Source: Loxodes magnus
Lineage: Eukaryota; Ciliophora; Karyorelictea; Loxodida; Loxodidae
NCBI GenBank assembly: GCA_946699065.1
Contig: CAMPDV010001931.1
Coordinates: 1 to 64,000, forward strand
Direction of reading: 5' to 3'
DNA length: 64,000 bases
Positions 23,605 through 35,559 of this stretch are shown here, piece by piece (the first letter of the stretch is position 1; every line of letters starts with the position of its first letter). The notes under the pieces are model-generated. The model was given only the letters and a program-made list of their open reading frames with translations. It was not told the origin of the DNA and did not search any database. Both the position numbers and the translations under genes were made by a program.

Positions 23605-23990
23605 GAAGATGATTTGGAGGGCGTAGTATCTCGTTTGACACACAGCTCTTTCAATAATAATATTTAAAAAAACGTTTTCAGACTTCTTGTTATCATTCTA
23701 GCTGTCCAATGAGTCACTTCAGTTTCTCCAAATAGGGAATCTGCTTATTAAAGATTATTCTCGAATCTTGAACCAAATGCTCCAGTCTTCATAAATAAGA
23801 TCCAAATAAGAATTAGTAGTTAAGTCATTAGCAGCTCGACAGTAAAACGTTCATACTGCTAGCGAGAACCTTCAGACAAAATAGGCTTTCCTCTTCCGAG
23901 TTCGTCCATCCTTCCCGTGGTGGTATCTAATGCGAGATTACTCGCAATGATTATCTGCTAGTTAATCTAACCGTGACTGAAATTCATATT
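23605..23990 (+). repeat. Repeat family 2, copy 2
   Basis: Direct-orientation relative of 19893-20285. The head is diverged ('GGCGTAGTATCTCG', 'ACACAGCTCTTTCAATA'), but internal blocks 'CATACTGCTAGCGAGAACC', 'CCATCCTTCCCGTG' and 'GCGAGATTACTCGCAATG' are well kept. Confidence 0.65.
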
Positions 23991-24329
23991 TTTATCTTAA
24001 TAAATAGCAAAATCTATTAGTCAATGTTAATACGCTGAAGCTTCCTAAAACCTTTAAGTTGCTAATTAACATTATCTTAAATGATATTAAAGCTTATAAT
24101 TATAAAAATTTTGTACCCAATAAGACTAGTAGAATTGAAGAATCAATAAAAGGTCTATTTAGTCTATCATAACAATCCTTTAGTCTTCATAAATAAAAAA
24201 CTTTCTCATAGTAAGCGAGAATAATTGAAGACGTTGATAGGTACTGAGACTAGACTCTTAATATCTTAATACTTGAAGACTTTCGCTTTTTAATTCTAAG
24301 TCATAACATAATAGCATAACAAATTAACA

Positions 24330-25850
24330 TGGGTCTGCCATTATTAGGCTATCCACGATTAATACTGTCGAAGGCCGGAGTTGAAGCTCTTTTATAGTTC
24401 TCATTCTTGTACAAATGTCAGTCTTGAGCAGCCTTCTAATCCTAATTAAATTTAGCTTAGCTATGCCTTGTTTTTATCCAAGCTGACGACATAGAGAATA
24501 GGAGAGTTTTTGAGACACTGACTACAGAATATGACTCGCTTGTTCTGATATTGAGTTTCAAGCTAAAAACTAGCTTGAGACTCACCATCCATTTTTTAAA
24601 TTATATATTACCAGCTAATTTAATATCTGACACTACTATAAAACTAACTCCTTCTAATACCTAAGCCTTTGGAAATAAAATTCAACTTTATCCTCTATAG
24701 GAAGAAATAAAGTAGTAAAAGAGCACTATTAGGATACTATAAAGACTAATCCTTTGATAAATACGATTGCAGTAAGTAGTTCGAAAATTACCTCTTTCTA
24801 TAGTAACCAAAAAAGCTTTAATGAAACATGTGCTTTTGGAATAAAAATTAGCATCTTAAATATCCATTTGATTGCAAAAGTTATGTAACCAAGCAATCAA
24901 TTTTTGGAATATCTATAAGTAGTTGGATAACAAGACTATGAGTATACTAGCAGACTAATATTAATGAAAAAGTATTACGCTGGACAGAAGAGGAGAAGAT
25001 AGTTAGATTAATAGACTTAATTAAATGATTTTGTAGTGAATGTGAATCACTTTCAGTGATAATAGAAAGAAATCTAAACTAACTTTAACTTTCCTAAACA
25101 TCAAAATTGGATAAATAGCTAGTAAACTTAATAGGCTTCTAATAAAATACCTATTAGTAATATTTTATTATCATAGCATATTGGGGAAAAATGTAAGGAT
25201 TTAGATCAAGATTTTTAAAGGCTTTAAGAAGAAAAGGGTTAAAGTCATGCAAGAGAAATTTGGACCAGGAAAAAACTCCAAAAATTGAAGCTAATGAAAT
25301 CGAGAGTCCTACTCAAGAAGAGAAACCTTAGAAATAGGTAAAATAAAATTAACCCGTAAGTCAACTTATTTCATCACCAAGCAGTAAATATGATATGATT
25401 AGATGATAAAAATATGGATGGATCTCCAGGAGGAAGACAAAAAACTGAAGAAAGTTAATTTGAGACTATGAAAAATCTTTAAATAGAATCTAAAATCATG
25501 ACCAAAAAAGAGACCTTAACGTTTTCTGAAATATCTCACAAGACTAGAACAGCAAATCCTAAAACTAACAATAGAATAGAAAAAAGAGAAGAATCTCAAA
25601 AAAAAGTGCTGCATGAATGGTACTAAGAGAGCTTGAAAACGGCTAAATAATAATCTAAGAAGAAAAAAACTCAAGATTAGAACATAAACGAGAAACGAAA
25701 AGATACTATTACTGCAACTCTCGAACTCATCTATAGAAAAGATGCTAAAAATATCGCAAATTCTTATAAGACTACTGAAAATACTAGAAGAAGTAAGCGA
25801 ACAAAAAGAAGAAACAACAGCAACTAAAACCAAAAAGAGAAAGAGAATAA
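24330..25850 (+). CDS. Possible Myb/SANT-type DNA-binding protein, frame changes
   Basis: It begins with a GC-richer stretch ('MGLPLLGYPRLILSKAGVEA', 'CLVFIQADDIENRRVFETLT'). The best frame then reads 'DKYDCSKQFENYLFLQQPKK', 'NINEKVLRWTEEEKIVRLID' (a SANT-like W-x-x-E-E start of helix 1), 'TPKIEANEIESPTQEEKPQK' and 'SKYDMIRWQKYGWISRRKTK'. In the last 450 bp two frames compete: one with 'KRYYYCNSRTHLQKRCQKYR', another with 'SEISHKTRTANPKTNNRIEK'. The WQKYG...RYYYC pattern faintly recalls WRKY/FLYWCH zinc fingers, without supporting spacing. Assignment is tentative. Confidence 0.3.
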
Positions 25851-26058
25851 CAAATTAATATAGTTTAGTAATACAGAGGAGAGAAGAGAATAAAGTTATA
25901 AATAGATAAGGTTTAAGTATTAGAGAATTGAGAAAATTGAAGAAAACAGATAAAATGATCTCATCTTTCAAAAGCATTTTACTTTAGAACTTTCACTAGA
26001 ATTAGATAATTACAATGTAAAACCTTTATTTATACTACCATACTCTCAACTTTATAAA

Positions 26059-28329
26059 ATGGACACTACTTATATTTGTAGAGTCTGTTGTAAAAAATTA
26101 GTCAGTAAGAAGAAGCAATCTTAACTATCTTTATGTGAAGAGCATTATAACTAAACCCAATTTGAGTCTTAACCTTATAAGAAAAAATGCTCAGAAAGCA
26201 TAAAATAAATTTAAGCTCGAGAAAACGAATAGGCAGAACACTAAAAATAGGAATTTAGTTTAGCTACTAATTTAGATTAGCAGCATCAAGAAAAATCACT
26301 AGCATAGTAAGAAAATACTAGCGAGGAAAATGAGAATAAGTTCTAAGTATAAAGGTAATAAGTAAAGGAGTTTTGGAAGAATAACAACATTATAAGTTGA
26401 ATATGCTAATTCCTGGAAAATAGAGACATCGCTATTGTATAATAAGTTAATAGAAACTTCTACTTTTATAGGTATATTTTTAACAAGCTTGAAATCAGAC
26501 TATTCGAAGAAGATTAATTAGCCACTAAAAACATGATAGAATGAGCTTTGAAGTAGATTTCATACTCAGATGTAAAATAGTTACTAGTAGATGCATATGA
26601 GTTTACACTAAAAATTAAAGGCTAAATTCCAGAAAGGCTACAGCAAAGTATCTAAATAAGACTGAACAGCTTAAGAAGTAACTAATAGCTTTAACTGTAA
26701 GAAGTTCATTTTAATGGAATGGTAATAAGCAGCAGCATGCAAATAACTATTCCTCATTTTAATTAGCTAAGGAAGATAAGAATCGCTGACTGCTTAATTG
26801 AAGACTAATCTTTAAAATTTTTGCTATTGCTACACAGATTAGAGTCAATTGATCTATTCTCATAATAATTAACAGGCTAGTTTTTATTAGATTATTGCAG
26901 TAGCCTTAACTTAAAGGCACTAAAAGTCTATAGTTATAGTCTATAATATGAGAAGGTTAAAGAGTATCTATAAGCTAAAGGGAGAGGTTTGCTGGAAATA
27001 AATATAAATGAAAACGATGAATTTGAGGAGCTTATTGAGTTTTGTCCTAATCTGGAGAAAATCGATTTTTCATTCTATAAGGAAAATCAAAAAATGATTC
27101 TAAGGAAAATAAAGGAACTTAAACTTAAAGATCTAACAATAGGATTTTTCGATGCTAACTGCTAAGCAAACCAAGAATTCCTAGCCTAGAAAAATAAATA
27201 CCTATAAAGAATTGATATCAACAAAGTGAGGCATAAAGGTTATTAATGACTACTCTTTCTACTTCGTAATACTCCTAGTTTAAAGAGTCTCAGTGTTTAG
27301 AATAGTAAATATAGTCGAAATAGAAATGAAACAGTGTAGATATAAAAATAAGATTAACTAATAGTCAATGAAACTAGCCTTCAGTTTTAGGAGCATTTTA
27401 ACTTAGAAAATATTAATTTAGAAGGGATTTAAAGAATAAGTATTCACATCATCAAACTATTGGTATACAACTCTCCTTGTCTGAAGAAATTAAGGTTAAC
27501 AAATGTAAGAGTGAGAGATGATTAAAAAACTTAGTATAGTAGCATTACTTAATAAGTATAAGCACTAGAGTAAAATAAAAGTCTTTAAAATCAAAAGCTA
27601 CTCTAGCTTGAAGATGCTTCAATTGAAGACTGTGAATAGCTTAGTGATGAAGTATTATAATTCATCCTAATAAACTCTCCTAATTTAAAAGGGTTGAAAC
27701 TAGGTTAATTAGATAAAGTCTAAAGTTAGACTTGACATAAAATAGGAGTTTATAATAAGAACATCCAGAATTTGAAAATAGAACAGGTTGAGAATCTTTA
27801 AGTAGAAGCTATCAATTAGATATTCTAAAATTGCTAGAAATTAAGAGAAATTAGCTTAACTAAAATAGAAGGAATATAAAATAAGACTTTAGAAATACTG
27901 AATACTCAATGCTAGTAACTTCAAAGTATTTAACTGGATTGTTGTAGCTTTAATCAGTAAAATTGGATTAGTGAAATAGTTAAAATGCCTTCTTTAAAAC
28001 AGATTGTAATCAATACTTGTAAGTTAGGTAATGAAGAAGTATCTCGAATAATAAAAGAATGCAAATGATTGAAATATTTGAATTTAGATGATAATAAAGA
28101 TATAACAGAAGAAGCATTTCCTTTAAGTGATAGATTTGGGATTTAGTATGAAATTTGGAATAATTTAAGACGTTTAAACTTAGGTGGATGTAGAGTGAAC
28201 TTATAGTATTTAGAAGATCTAAACCAAAAATTTAAAAGGATAAATATTTATTCTAACTTAGGATGAATTAACAAAAAGAAAGAACAGTTAGACTTTGATT
28301 TGTTGGATTTAAGTAAGTAGAAGACATGA
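26059..28329 (+). CDS. F-box-like/leucine-rich-repeat protein with N-terminal Cys motif
   Basis: ATG 26059 opens 'MDTTYICRVCCKKLVSKKKQ', with a paired-Cys segment followed by 'SLCEEHYNQTQ' that may bind zinc. After a Q/E-rich linker comes an F-box-like helix set ('IISWICQFLENRDIAIVQQV' then 'NRNFYFYRY'), then about 15 irregular LRRs such as 'SLKFLLLLHRLESIDLFSQQ', 'LQFILINSPNLKGLKLGQLD', 'ECKWLKYLNLDDN' and 'IWNNLRRLNLGGC'. One frame holds from 26059 to TGA 28264-28266, and UGA is Trp at several internal sites (ISW, ECKW, GYQW). A second in-frame TGA lies at 28327-28329 after a plausible tail, so either may be the stop. F-box/LRR proteins usually act as SCF ubiquitin-ligase receptors; that role is inferred. 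A decayed paralogue is at 18.6-19.5 kb. Confidence 0.82.
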
Positions 28330-28609
28330 AGCTCGAGCAATTCTTAACTTTATGATTTAATATAAATTTAGAGTAAGTTAATCAACTAATTAAACCTAAT
28401 TCTTACCCTTTAAATCTCATAAGTAACCCATACTTTTTATCATCTAATATAATGGATTTTATTCTTCAAATTATTTCTAAATTGATGTATTCTTGGAGAC
28501 TGTTTCGTTAAAAAATTTAAGGACGAAAAATAGTAATAGAACATATAGATAGGAGATCAAGCTTTAGTTTTACGAATTTGCAAGTCTAACAAGATAGTAA
28601 TAATAATGG

Positions 28610-29631
28610 ATTTTAGTGATTCCAACATTTGTTCATCATGTATTAAAGTTTCCTTGCTTTGTCAGATCTTAAATTTCCAGACTTTGTCTTGATCTCTTTC
28701 CTTAAAATCATATTAAATCGTGCTGATTTAATCCTTCTTAATTCTAGGATTTTCATTTATTCATTCCTTCTTTACTGTGCAAATACTATGTCTCTCAAAA
28801 TTTCATTCCCAGTTTTCATTTTCTTTTTGTATAATTTCCATTTGAAGTTCAGTATAAAATACTAAACGATTGCCATAACTTTGAGTTTTCTCGTTATTAT
28901 TTCCGTTTAAAATACCTCACTATCTTACAGTATGTCCATATCCTTTGTTATATCTACATTACTTTTTCCTCTTATTTAAAGAAATTTTTTCTGGCTGATC
29001 TTTAGATTCTACGTCCATAAGATTGTCTATAGATGTGTTTAGCGAAATATTCTCTGCGAATTAGTTGAACTTTATTTCTATCGTTCGATTCTCATATTTG
29101 CTGAATACCCATTTTCGATTCTTAAGTGTTAGAATTCAAATATGCGGCTTTCCCTTTGAAGTCTCGTAAGTGTCTTATAAGTTTAAGATTTTCTTCTTGG
29201 ATATTTTTTAGTTCTTTCCTTACAGTTTGCTAATTGTGCTCTAGTTGAAATAAATCCTTTTAGTTGAGACTTTTTTCAAGTGGCTTTCCATTTAATATTA
29301 TATAGTATGCAAGCCTGACCAACTTCTTATTAGGAAGCTTTGCAAAAAACAGCTCTTGTGTAAGACAAGGTAATTGTTTAGCTTAATGAAGACCTAGTCT
29401 TAAGTTTGAAATACTAGTCCATTGATTACTTAAAGCCTCATATTTATGTCTTGTACGTTATCTTCTGAGTGCTAATATGAGATATACACCTCTCAATCTT
29501 TGTTTCCAGATTACTCTCCCAAAACGATCCACTGATCTCATCTAACTTCGTTCCTATCAATCTTAGCTCTCATTTTAACACCAAATGCATTCTAAAATTT
29601 GGCTTCTTCCTTTCGCTAGTAGATCTATCAT
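28610..29631 (-). mobile_element. ORF1-like coiled-coil/zinc-knuckle protein, copy b, degenerate knuckle
   Basis: The minus-strand frame opens at ATG 29631 ('MIDLLAKGRSQILECIW'), continues 'VIWKQRLRGVYLILALRRQR' and 'LPCLTQELFFAKLPNKKLVR', then a coiled coil 'QTVRKELKNIQEENLKLIRH'. After a slip near 29100 it reads 'YENRTIEIKFNQFAENISLN', 'LMDVESKDQPEKISLN' and the knuckle position CRYNKGYGHTVRQW, where the second and fourth ligands are Asn and UGA-Trp instead of Cys. Layout matches the other copies (coiled coil, M-D/E-I/V-E, knuckle). It starts 8 bp from the divergent coding stretch at 29640. Confidence 0.6.
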
Positions 29632-29639
29632 TTAGGCAA

Positions 29640-31030
29640 TGATATGGTATCTAGCAAAGCTGAGAAAATAGCTAAGGTTAAGTTAATGTATATTACACTG
29701 CAATACTAGAGAAGATGGGTATACGTATTGCCAAGGAGTGACTAAGGTATAAACTACTGAATAGCTTATGGACATAGCTTCAAGAATGAAAGCATCAAAG
29801 AGATCAATAAAGAAGTAGGCTTTTCATGTACTTCTGCTACTTTAACTGTTGATAGGATAAGTAGCTTATTCAACCTGATGGGTATAAATATGGGATAGTA
29901 ATCATCTTAAAGCCTACTAATTTAATTGAGTCTGAGGAATAAATACTAGAACAAGAGATAGTGAGCGATGATAACCTTTGGACTTTAGACTAGTTTAGTG
30001 TATTTGTCTAAAGGCTGATTAGCAGACTAGTTCTTAAAGCTTTATTAGCTTCATACTTAGCAGGAGTTAACTATTCTAGCTTTACTTTAGCATATTCAAA
30101 GGCATCGTTAAGCATAGAGCTACTCCAACTCTATTCACTCGCTTTAAGTCGAGTTACAATCATTCCCAGTTGTACCGTTGATTTAGCACTGATTAGTTGC
30201 AATAGATAGAATTATCTACCTTCCGTTACAAAAAGTCAACTAAATGTTAAACAACGAAATTAAAAAAATGGGGCTTATTTAACTAGCCATGAAAAACCAA
30301 AGGTAAATAAAGAACCGCCAGTTTAATAAATAGTAGAGGAGGTAAAAGAAGAATAGCTAGTTAAATGCGCTTTATCAAAGCAGGAGTATTTAGTCAGTTT
30401 GATTTACCTTCACAAATTGGGTAAAAGCATATGCCTAACTCATTAGCTTACTATATTGAGAGGATGTCAGTTCTGATGGGCAAGTATGAACTATTCCCAA
30501 GCTTAAGTTATAAAATCTATTTTCTTCGTCAGAAAGCAACTAAGTATATCGAGTTCATCTCTCAACGATATATAAGGCTAAGAGAGAAAGGATAAGGAAG
30601 CGCTTTAGTTGACTTAAAGCTAGTCTAAGGGAAAATCTACTCCATATATTTCACAGTTAACACTAACTAACCCTTCATTCATATTGGCATTAGTCTTGAT
30701 TACTTTATATGCTAGAACTGAGAGTAAATGACTGATCAAAAATAGTACTAGAGAGTTATAAATTTCAGTCGATAGACATACTATCCTGTAGTTTTAATTT
30801 AAAAACAAAATTGTGGAGTCAAACTTATAAATATAGCAGTAACTAACAAGTGAAAGCGCCTAAGACTTCTTTACCAAGATACTTTCTTCGTTCATTTTAT
30901 TAGTAAAGAGTTGATCTTCAATAATCAAACGTTTAAGCTAGTTATTATAACTTGAAAGCTATATGAGTATAAAAATGGTTGATATGAATGATATAGATTA
31001 TTGATACCTAATGGTTTAGAAAACATCAAA
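29640..31030 (+). CDS. Unrecognised protein, at least two frame changes
   Basis: Gene-like readings in sequence are 'SSKAEKIAKVKLMYITLQYQ', 'ESIKEINKEVGFSCTSATLT'; then 'NLIESEEQILEQEIVSDDNL', 'VFVQRLISRLVLKALLASYL', 'EKPKVNKEPPVQQIVEEVKE'; then 'AGVFSQFDLPSQIGQKHMPN', 'MSVLMGKYELFPSLSYKIYF', 'KIYSIYFTVNTNQPFIHIGI'. The base composition is richer in G and C than the neighbours. No catalytic motif or family was recognised. It may be one large gene carrying two indels, or several fragments. Confidence 0.45.
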
Positions 31031-31499
31031 GGGATATAAATATAAAGGTTAGTCCTAATAAGGTATGTGATACTTTAATAGATATAGCAGTTATAAAACA
31101 GCTAGGGTATAAAATACTTTAGACCAAATGTGTAAGTAAGTCACTAAAATGGAACTAAAAGAACATATATAAGTCACGAAAGTACTTAAGAAATGAAAAG
31201 TAATGGATATAAAGAACTTAAGCTATATATTTTGTATGATGAGCTTATCAGATATACTATACTAACTTTAATACTACGATTAGAACGGGCATTATAGGTG
31301 AAAAATTATTAAGAAGAAAGAAACTAAAGCTGCTTGGGATTCTTAAGATACCACCTTTTTTTATACCTTTTAAACCTGGCTATTTGCCAGTCTCAAATTA
31401 AGCATTAGATATACAACTTAGCTATTTCTCTTCCTTATGCTAAGACTAAAAGTTTCAAAGGTTGTATGGTTTAATTATCTGTAAAGCAAGGTAAGTATT

Positions 31500-32110
31500 T
31501 ATCTAGTTACTTATCTCATCAAAACTTCGTTCCTCACACATCTTTATACCCTTAAAGATTATCTTAACCTATAAGCTCATACCAAACCTTATTTCTATTA
31601 TGTCTTCATTTTAGTCTTAAGCTAACTGCTATATCTAGTTTATATAGATAAGTCATTTGATCTATTGATCGATATAATCTTAGCATATAGTTATATCCCT
31701 TCGTACTTATCATACGATTTCAAGTTAGATCTTTCAAATCGTTCTGCTTGTTTTATTATACCCATACCAATCTCAGAATCTGGTTGATACGAGTATATCG
31801 AACTGCGCTTTCTATCCTCTAGTTAATAAGACTTTTCAGACAAAGCTAATATTTGCCAAAATTCCAGATCTAATCTCCACCTTTAGTCTTGCATCTTTAG
31901 AAGCTTTTAAGTTAAGTTTTTGCTTGTTATGTTGTCAAATCTTGCGCTTATAGGATACTGGCACTGAGTATTTCAGTATTCTATACCAGTTTTCTGAAGC
32001 CATCTGAAGTATGGACTTTGAGCTCATACTTTCCAAATCTTCGTTACTCTGTTGTTTACTCCTGTTATGTAGCTAGAGCTATGATACTAGTGTAACGCTA
32101 CTATAGTATA
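31500..32110 (-). CDS. Unrecognised basic protein fragment
   Basis: A single minus-strand frame with convincing composition: 'YITGVNNRVTKIWKVWAQSP', 'FRWLQKTGIEYWNTQCQYPI', 'DLEFWQILALSEKSYQLEDR', 'YSYQPDSEIGMGIIKQAERF'. Trp codons are both UGG and UGA. No start, stop or domain could be fixed. Confidence 0.4.
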
Positions 32111-32189
32111 AGGAAATGAGAATGCAAGGATAAGAGCTATGGAAAAGGCGTTTTAAAGTGTAAAATTAAGGAATCTTAACTACAGTTAC

Positions 32190-32700
32190 TGAGGTCTAAC
32201 TCTAGCATCTACCTAGAAATCAAAACGGTGGAAAGGATTTAAAGTACAGAAGATTGTAACTGATGGAGCTAGAGAAAGCTGAGAAAGACGAGGATGAAAA
32301 GGGAGAGAAGTAAGAGTTAAAAAGTAGAATTGAAGTTAGAATGGCGTAGCATGGATAGCTATTAAAGTCTTAAGCAACTCTGGCAGTTAAAGGTGCTAAG
32401 GATACTTAATTAGTTATTCTATGGTATTTGAAGGTAAGTGATATGAAGTAATTAATGAGGTCACTATGTGGTCTTATAAGTCTCTCTGGTGAAGATATCG
32501 AAAGAGTAAAAATAAAGGATTGCCAAGAAATGTAGAAATTAAGACCTAAAAGTAATAAGGAGTTATGGCTATTGCTGTTCCTATGGATGAAGGGATAAAG
32601 TAAGGGTTATATTTGAGACTTTAGTCTAGTGCTTAGTTCTAAAAATTTTTGTCGGGATATAGTTGAAAAACCTAAATTTTGAATGAATAACTTTGACTAA
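32190..32700 (+). CDS. Unrecognised charged protein
   Basis: The frame 'GGKDLKYRRLQLMELEKAEK' continues 'DEDEKGEKQELKSRIEVRMA', 'TLAVKGAKDTQLVILWYLKV', 'SDMKQLMRSLCGLISLSGED' and 'VKIKDCQEMQKLRPKSNKEL'. The acidic-basic N-terminal helix and the compact second half look like genuine protein. No family recognised. After ~32700 the reading degrades into F/S/L-rich sequence. Confidence 0.4.
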
Positions 32701-33499
32701 AACTTCATTCTATTTGAGAGTTTCGTTCCAGTTCTAAAAATCATTAGTGAAAATTTTAAAAGCGTAAGATTTTAGGTTGAATATTGAGTCAAAAATAGTT
32801 TCTGCTTGAGAGCTTAAATCTAGTTCTCAAAATGAGTCTCAGTAGGGATAAAGCTGAAGAGCCTAGAAGATTGTGAGTAGAACTTTGAATTAAAACTTCG
32901 TTCTGCCCTTTCTAAGGATTTTCACACGCTCATTCTTTTTACCATATTCTTACTTAAGATTTCTTATAAATGCTAAATAATTTCATTTGTTTGCATTTCT
33001 TCTTGAATGAGTCTTTGTTTGTAGTTCTTTTCTTCTAAAAAAAATTTTAAATTTACAAATTTTTCTCTTTTAGCAGTTCCGAGCTTCGTATTCTCGTCTA
33101 TTTTTTTCTCATTCTTTTCTTCCTACATTCTAAAGATTTTCAAAGAGCTTTAGTCTTAGTAAATGTTCTAACTTAGCTACTTTTTTTGATATTAAGATTA
33201 GTTAAAGATTGTGTCCCTTTTTTAGTGCATTGCTCGTAGTAGTTTTTAAAGATTTTAGGATAGAGATGTTTTTGTTATTTATATAATAAAAAATGTGATT
33301 AAGTTGTAAAGCTGGTTGGTTTTTTAAATTTAGCAAAATGTATTGGTGCGGATTGTAGATAGGTACTTGATATAAGAGGTTAATATTGTAGTATGTATGT
33401 AATGATAGATATTTGAATTTATAATGGTTAATTATAATTTTTGATGGTAACTGTTATAAATTACCTTTATAAGCTTTTTTAATCTAAATAATAATAAAA
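32701..33499. other. AT-rich upstream region of the RING-kelch gene
   Basis: T-rich then C-poor sequence (33250-33470 has very few C on the plus strand). No gene recognised; presumably promoter and 5' flank of the next gene. Confidence 0.4.
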
Positions 33500-34945
33500 A
33501 TGTAAGCGTTACCAAAATGCTTAATCTGCTAAGAAGATTACAACTTAACTAATGCTCTTCCAACTGTCTTACCTTGTGGACATATTTACTGTGGTTTGTG
33601 TTTGAATACTCAGTTCTGATTATAAGGCATAATGTAATGTCCTATTTGTTAAAAAGGATTCCATTTTAGATTTGAAGACTTACCTTAAGAAAGTGATTTA
33701 ATAAGAATGATATTTTAAAACTAATAATACATATAAAAGATTTAAGATGCTAGATAGAAATTAAAAGAGATAAGGAAGTAAATTATGCAAAAATCTAAAA
33801 CCATTACAACCAAATTATCTAACATTACTAATACTCTCATTATACCATATACTAATATCATCCAATACACTACCATTAACTACAACTAATAACACTAAAA
33901 TATTATACAATCATCCTAATTCCCTATTTACTCATTTCTAAAACCAACTCAAATCCAAACTATAACAGTCTAACTATATTCCACTATATAACCACCTTTA
34001 GTACTAAACCCTAAATTAACTTCAAATTATATCACACAAATAAGAAACAAACTATAGTAGAATACAAAGTAACAACAGTTAAACACTAAACAGACTAATT
34101 AACATAAACTAACCTAGTAGCAACAGTTTATTCAATCTAACTATATTCACTTTTTTAATTGCTCTATTTAAAAATTAAGTTTATTTAACATTTAAACTGA
34201 GTAATTACGATAAGTCTAAGTTTAAATTATAATTCCAGAATCTAGTTAAAGTATAGAATATTAAAATAAGTTATATTTAATTGGAGGATATAACTAAAAT
34301 TAAAAGAAAGAAATAAAAGAAACTTGATAGTTCGATTTCGAAGGTAATAATACAAAACTTAGTGATCTAAATGAGGGAAGATATAATTTTGGATTAGCAG
34401 CAGCTTAAAATTATCTTTATGTGGTTGGAGGATTTACTAGTATAAATAAAATGTTATAATCAGTAGAAAAGTTAAAGATAGGAAACTAAAGTAAATGATA
34501 AAAACGCTCTTAATTTTCACTCTTAATAGTAGGCTAAACTTTAGTAGTAGATAAAGATGAATAAAATATTTATTCTTTTGGAGGTTTAAATTAGAAAGTA
34601 TAAACTTTAAAAGATATATGAAAGTATAACATATAGAATGATAGATGGAGTAAGTAAAATTTGAATCTTCCTGAAGCTGTTGCTTGTCCTATAGTTTCTT
34701 TAGAGCCTTTTGTCGTAATCGGAGGTATAAAAAATCCATTTACGAAAGAACATTCAAGAAGAATATATAAAAGAAACAAAGAATAATGGCAATAAAGTTA
34801 AATTTTTAAAGATGTCTTTGCTTTAACGGAGATGAAAGTAAGAGGTATCTATGGATATGCTTTTGCTATAGAATAGGAAAGAGTTTCAATAATGAGGATT
34901 GATTTAGAAAAGTTGAGTTATAGAAGTGTTAAAGGGGATAACTGA
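33500..34945 (+). CDS. RING-finger/kelch-repeat protein, intact (481 codons)
   Basis: One frame from ATG 33500 to TGA 34943-34945. Residues ~7-60 form a C3HC4 RING: CLICQEDYN...LPCGHIYCGLC...QCPICQKGF. A low-complexity T/N/I/Q linker follows (residues ~85-215). The C-terminal half has kelch repeats with paired glycines ('LYLIGGYN', 'YLYVVGGFT', 'IYSFGGLN', 'FVVIGGIK'), each followed by a Trp-containing strand. Four Trp are UGA ('TQFW', 'ETWQFDF', 'SKWQK', 'DIWKYN') and two are UGG. The architecture suggests an E3 ubiquitin ligase whose kelch propeller selects the substrate; this is inferred from the domains. This is one of the clearest genes proving UGA=Trp and UGA=stop together. Confidence 0.88.
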
Positions 34946-35500
34946 GATAATAATAATATTGATATGATTAATATTATTGATAATAAATATAGTTTTATAT
35001 GTAAGTAGTTTAAATATCTATAGTAAATATGTTACTACTTATTAATATGGTTAATCTATACTTATTAATGTTGTATTTTTATAAGTTTTTTTGTATGTTT
35101 AAGTGTATATATGATGTTGATATGGTAATGTAGTTATAGCTATATAGTTGACAATAAAGATTATTTTCCTTACTAGCTCTTTTTAAAGCTGAAATAAATA
35201 AAGAATCAAATTTTATCTAAACATCTTTAAAAATCTATTATTCAAATATTATCATTATTCAGATACTAACATACAGCTTATAACATACCAAAACATATTC
35301 AACAATGTCAAAAAACTATCTTTAATATATCCTTATATTTAAATTATACAAGTACAGATTACTATTTATCTAATCAAAACTATAATCAAATTATCATTAA
35401 CCTATATCTAAATACAAGTCATTATTACTATCATACACTCTAAAATACATACTTTAATACCAACTACTAAACTTTCCTATACACATATATCAAATCAGGC
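34946..35500. other. Gene-poor spacer with abrupt G/C strand-skew switch
   Basis: 34946-35150 has almost no C on the plus strand, then 35200-35480 has almost no G. No gene motif is seen. Confidence 0.5.
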
Positions 35501-35559
35501 CATTGAGGGTTCTCTCGATCGGTACCAGAATCTAACTAGGGTGCTGAAGTCCAAGTCTC

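Noticed and set aside
25516-25833. 105-codon minus-strand ORF
   Set aside because: Low-complexity S/F/L-rich antisense of a Lys/Glu-rich plus-strand coding stretch.
28659-28865. 68-codon plus-strand hydrophobic ORF
   Set aside because: Antisense of the charged C-terminal part of ORF1 copy b.
28850-28910. UGA = Cys (Euplotes-type code), suggested by UGA at a zinc-knuckle Cys position in ORF1 copy b
   Set aside because: In WD40, kelch, RT and F-box genes UGA aligns to Trp; the one Cys position is in a degenerate copy that also lost another ligand.
34010-34020. CCCTAAA as telomeric repeat
   Set aside because: A single occurrence inside the A/C-rich linker of the RING-kelch gene; no array.
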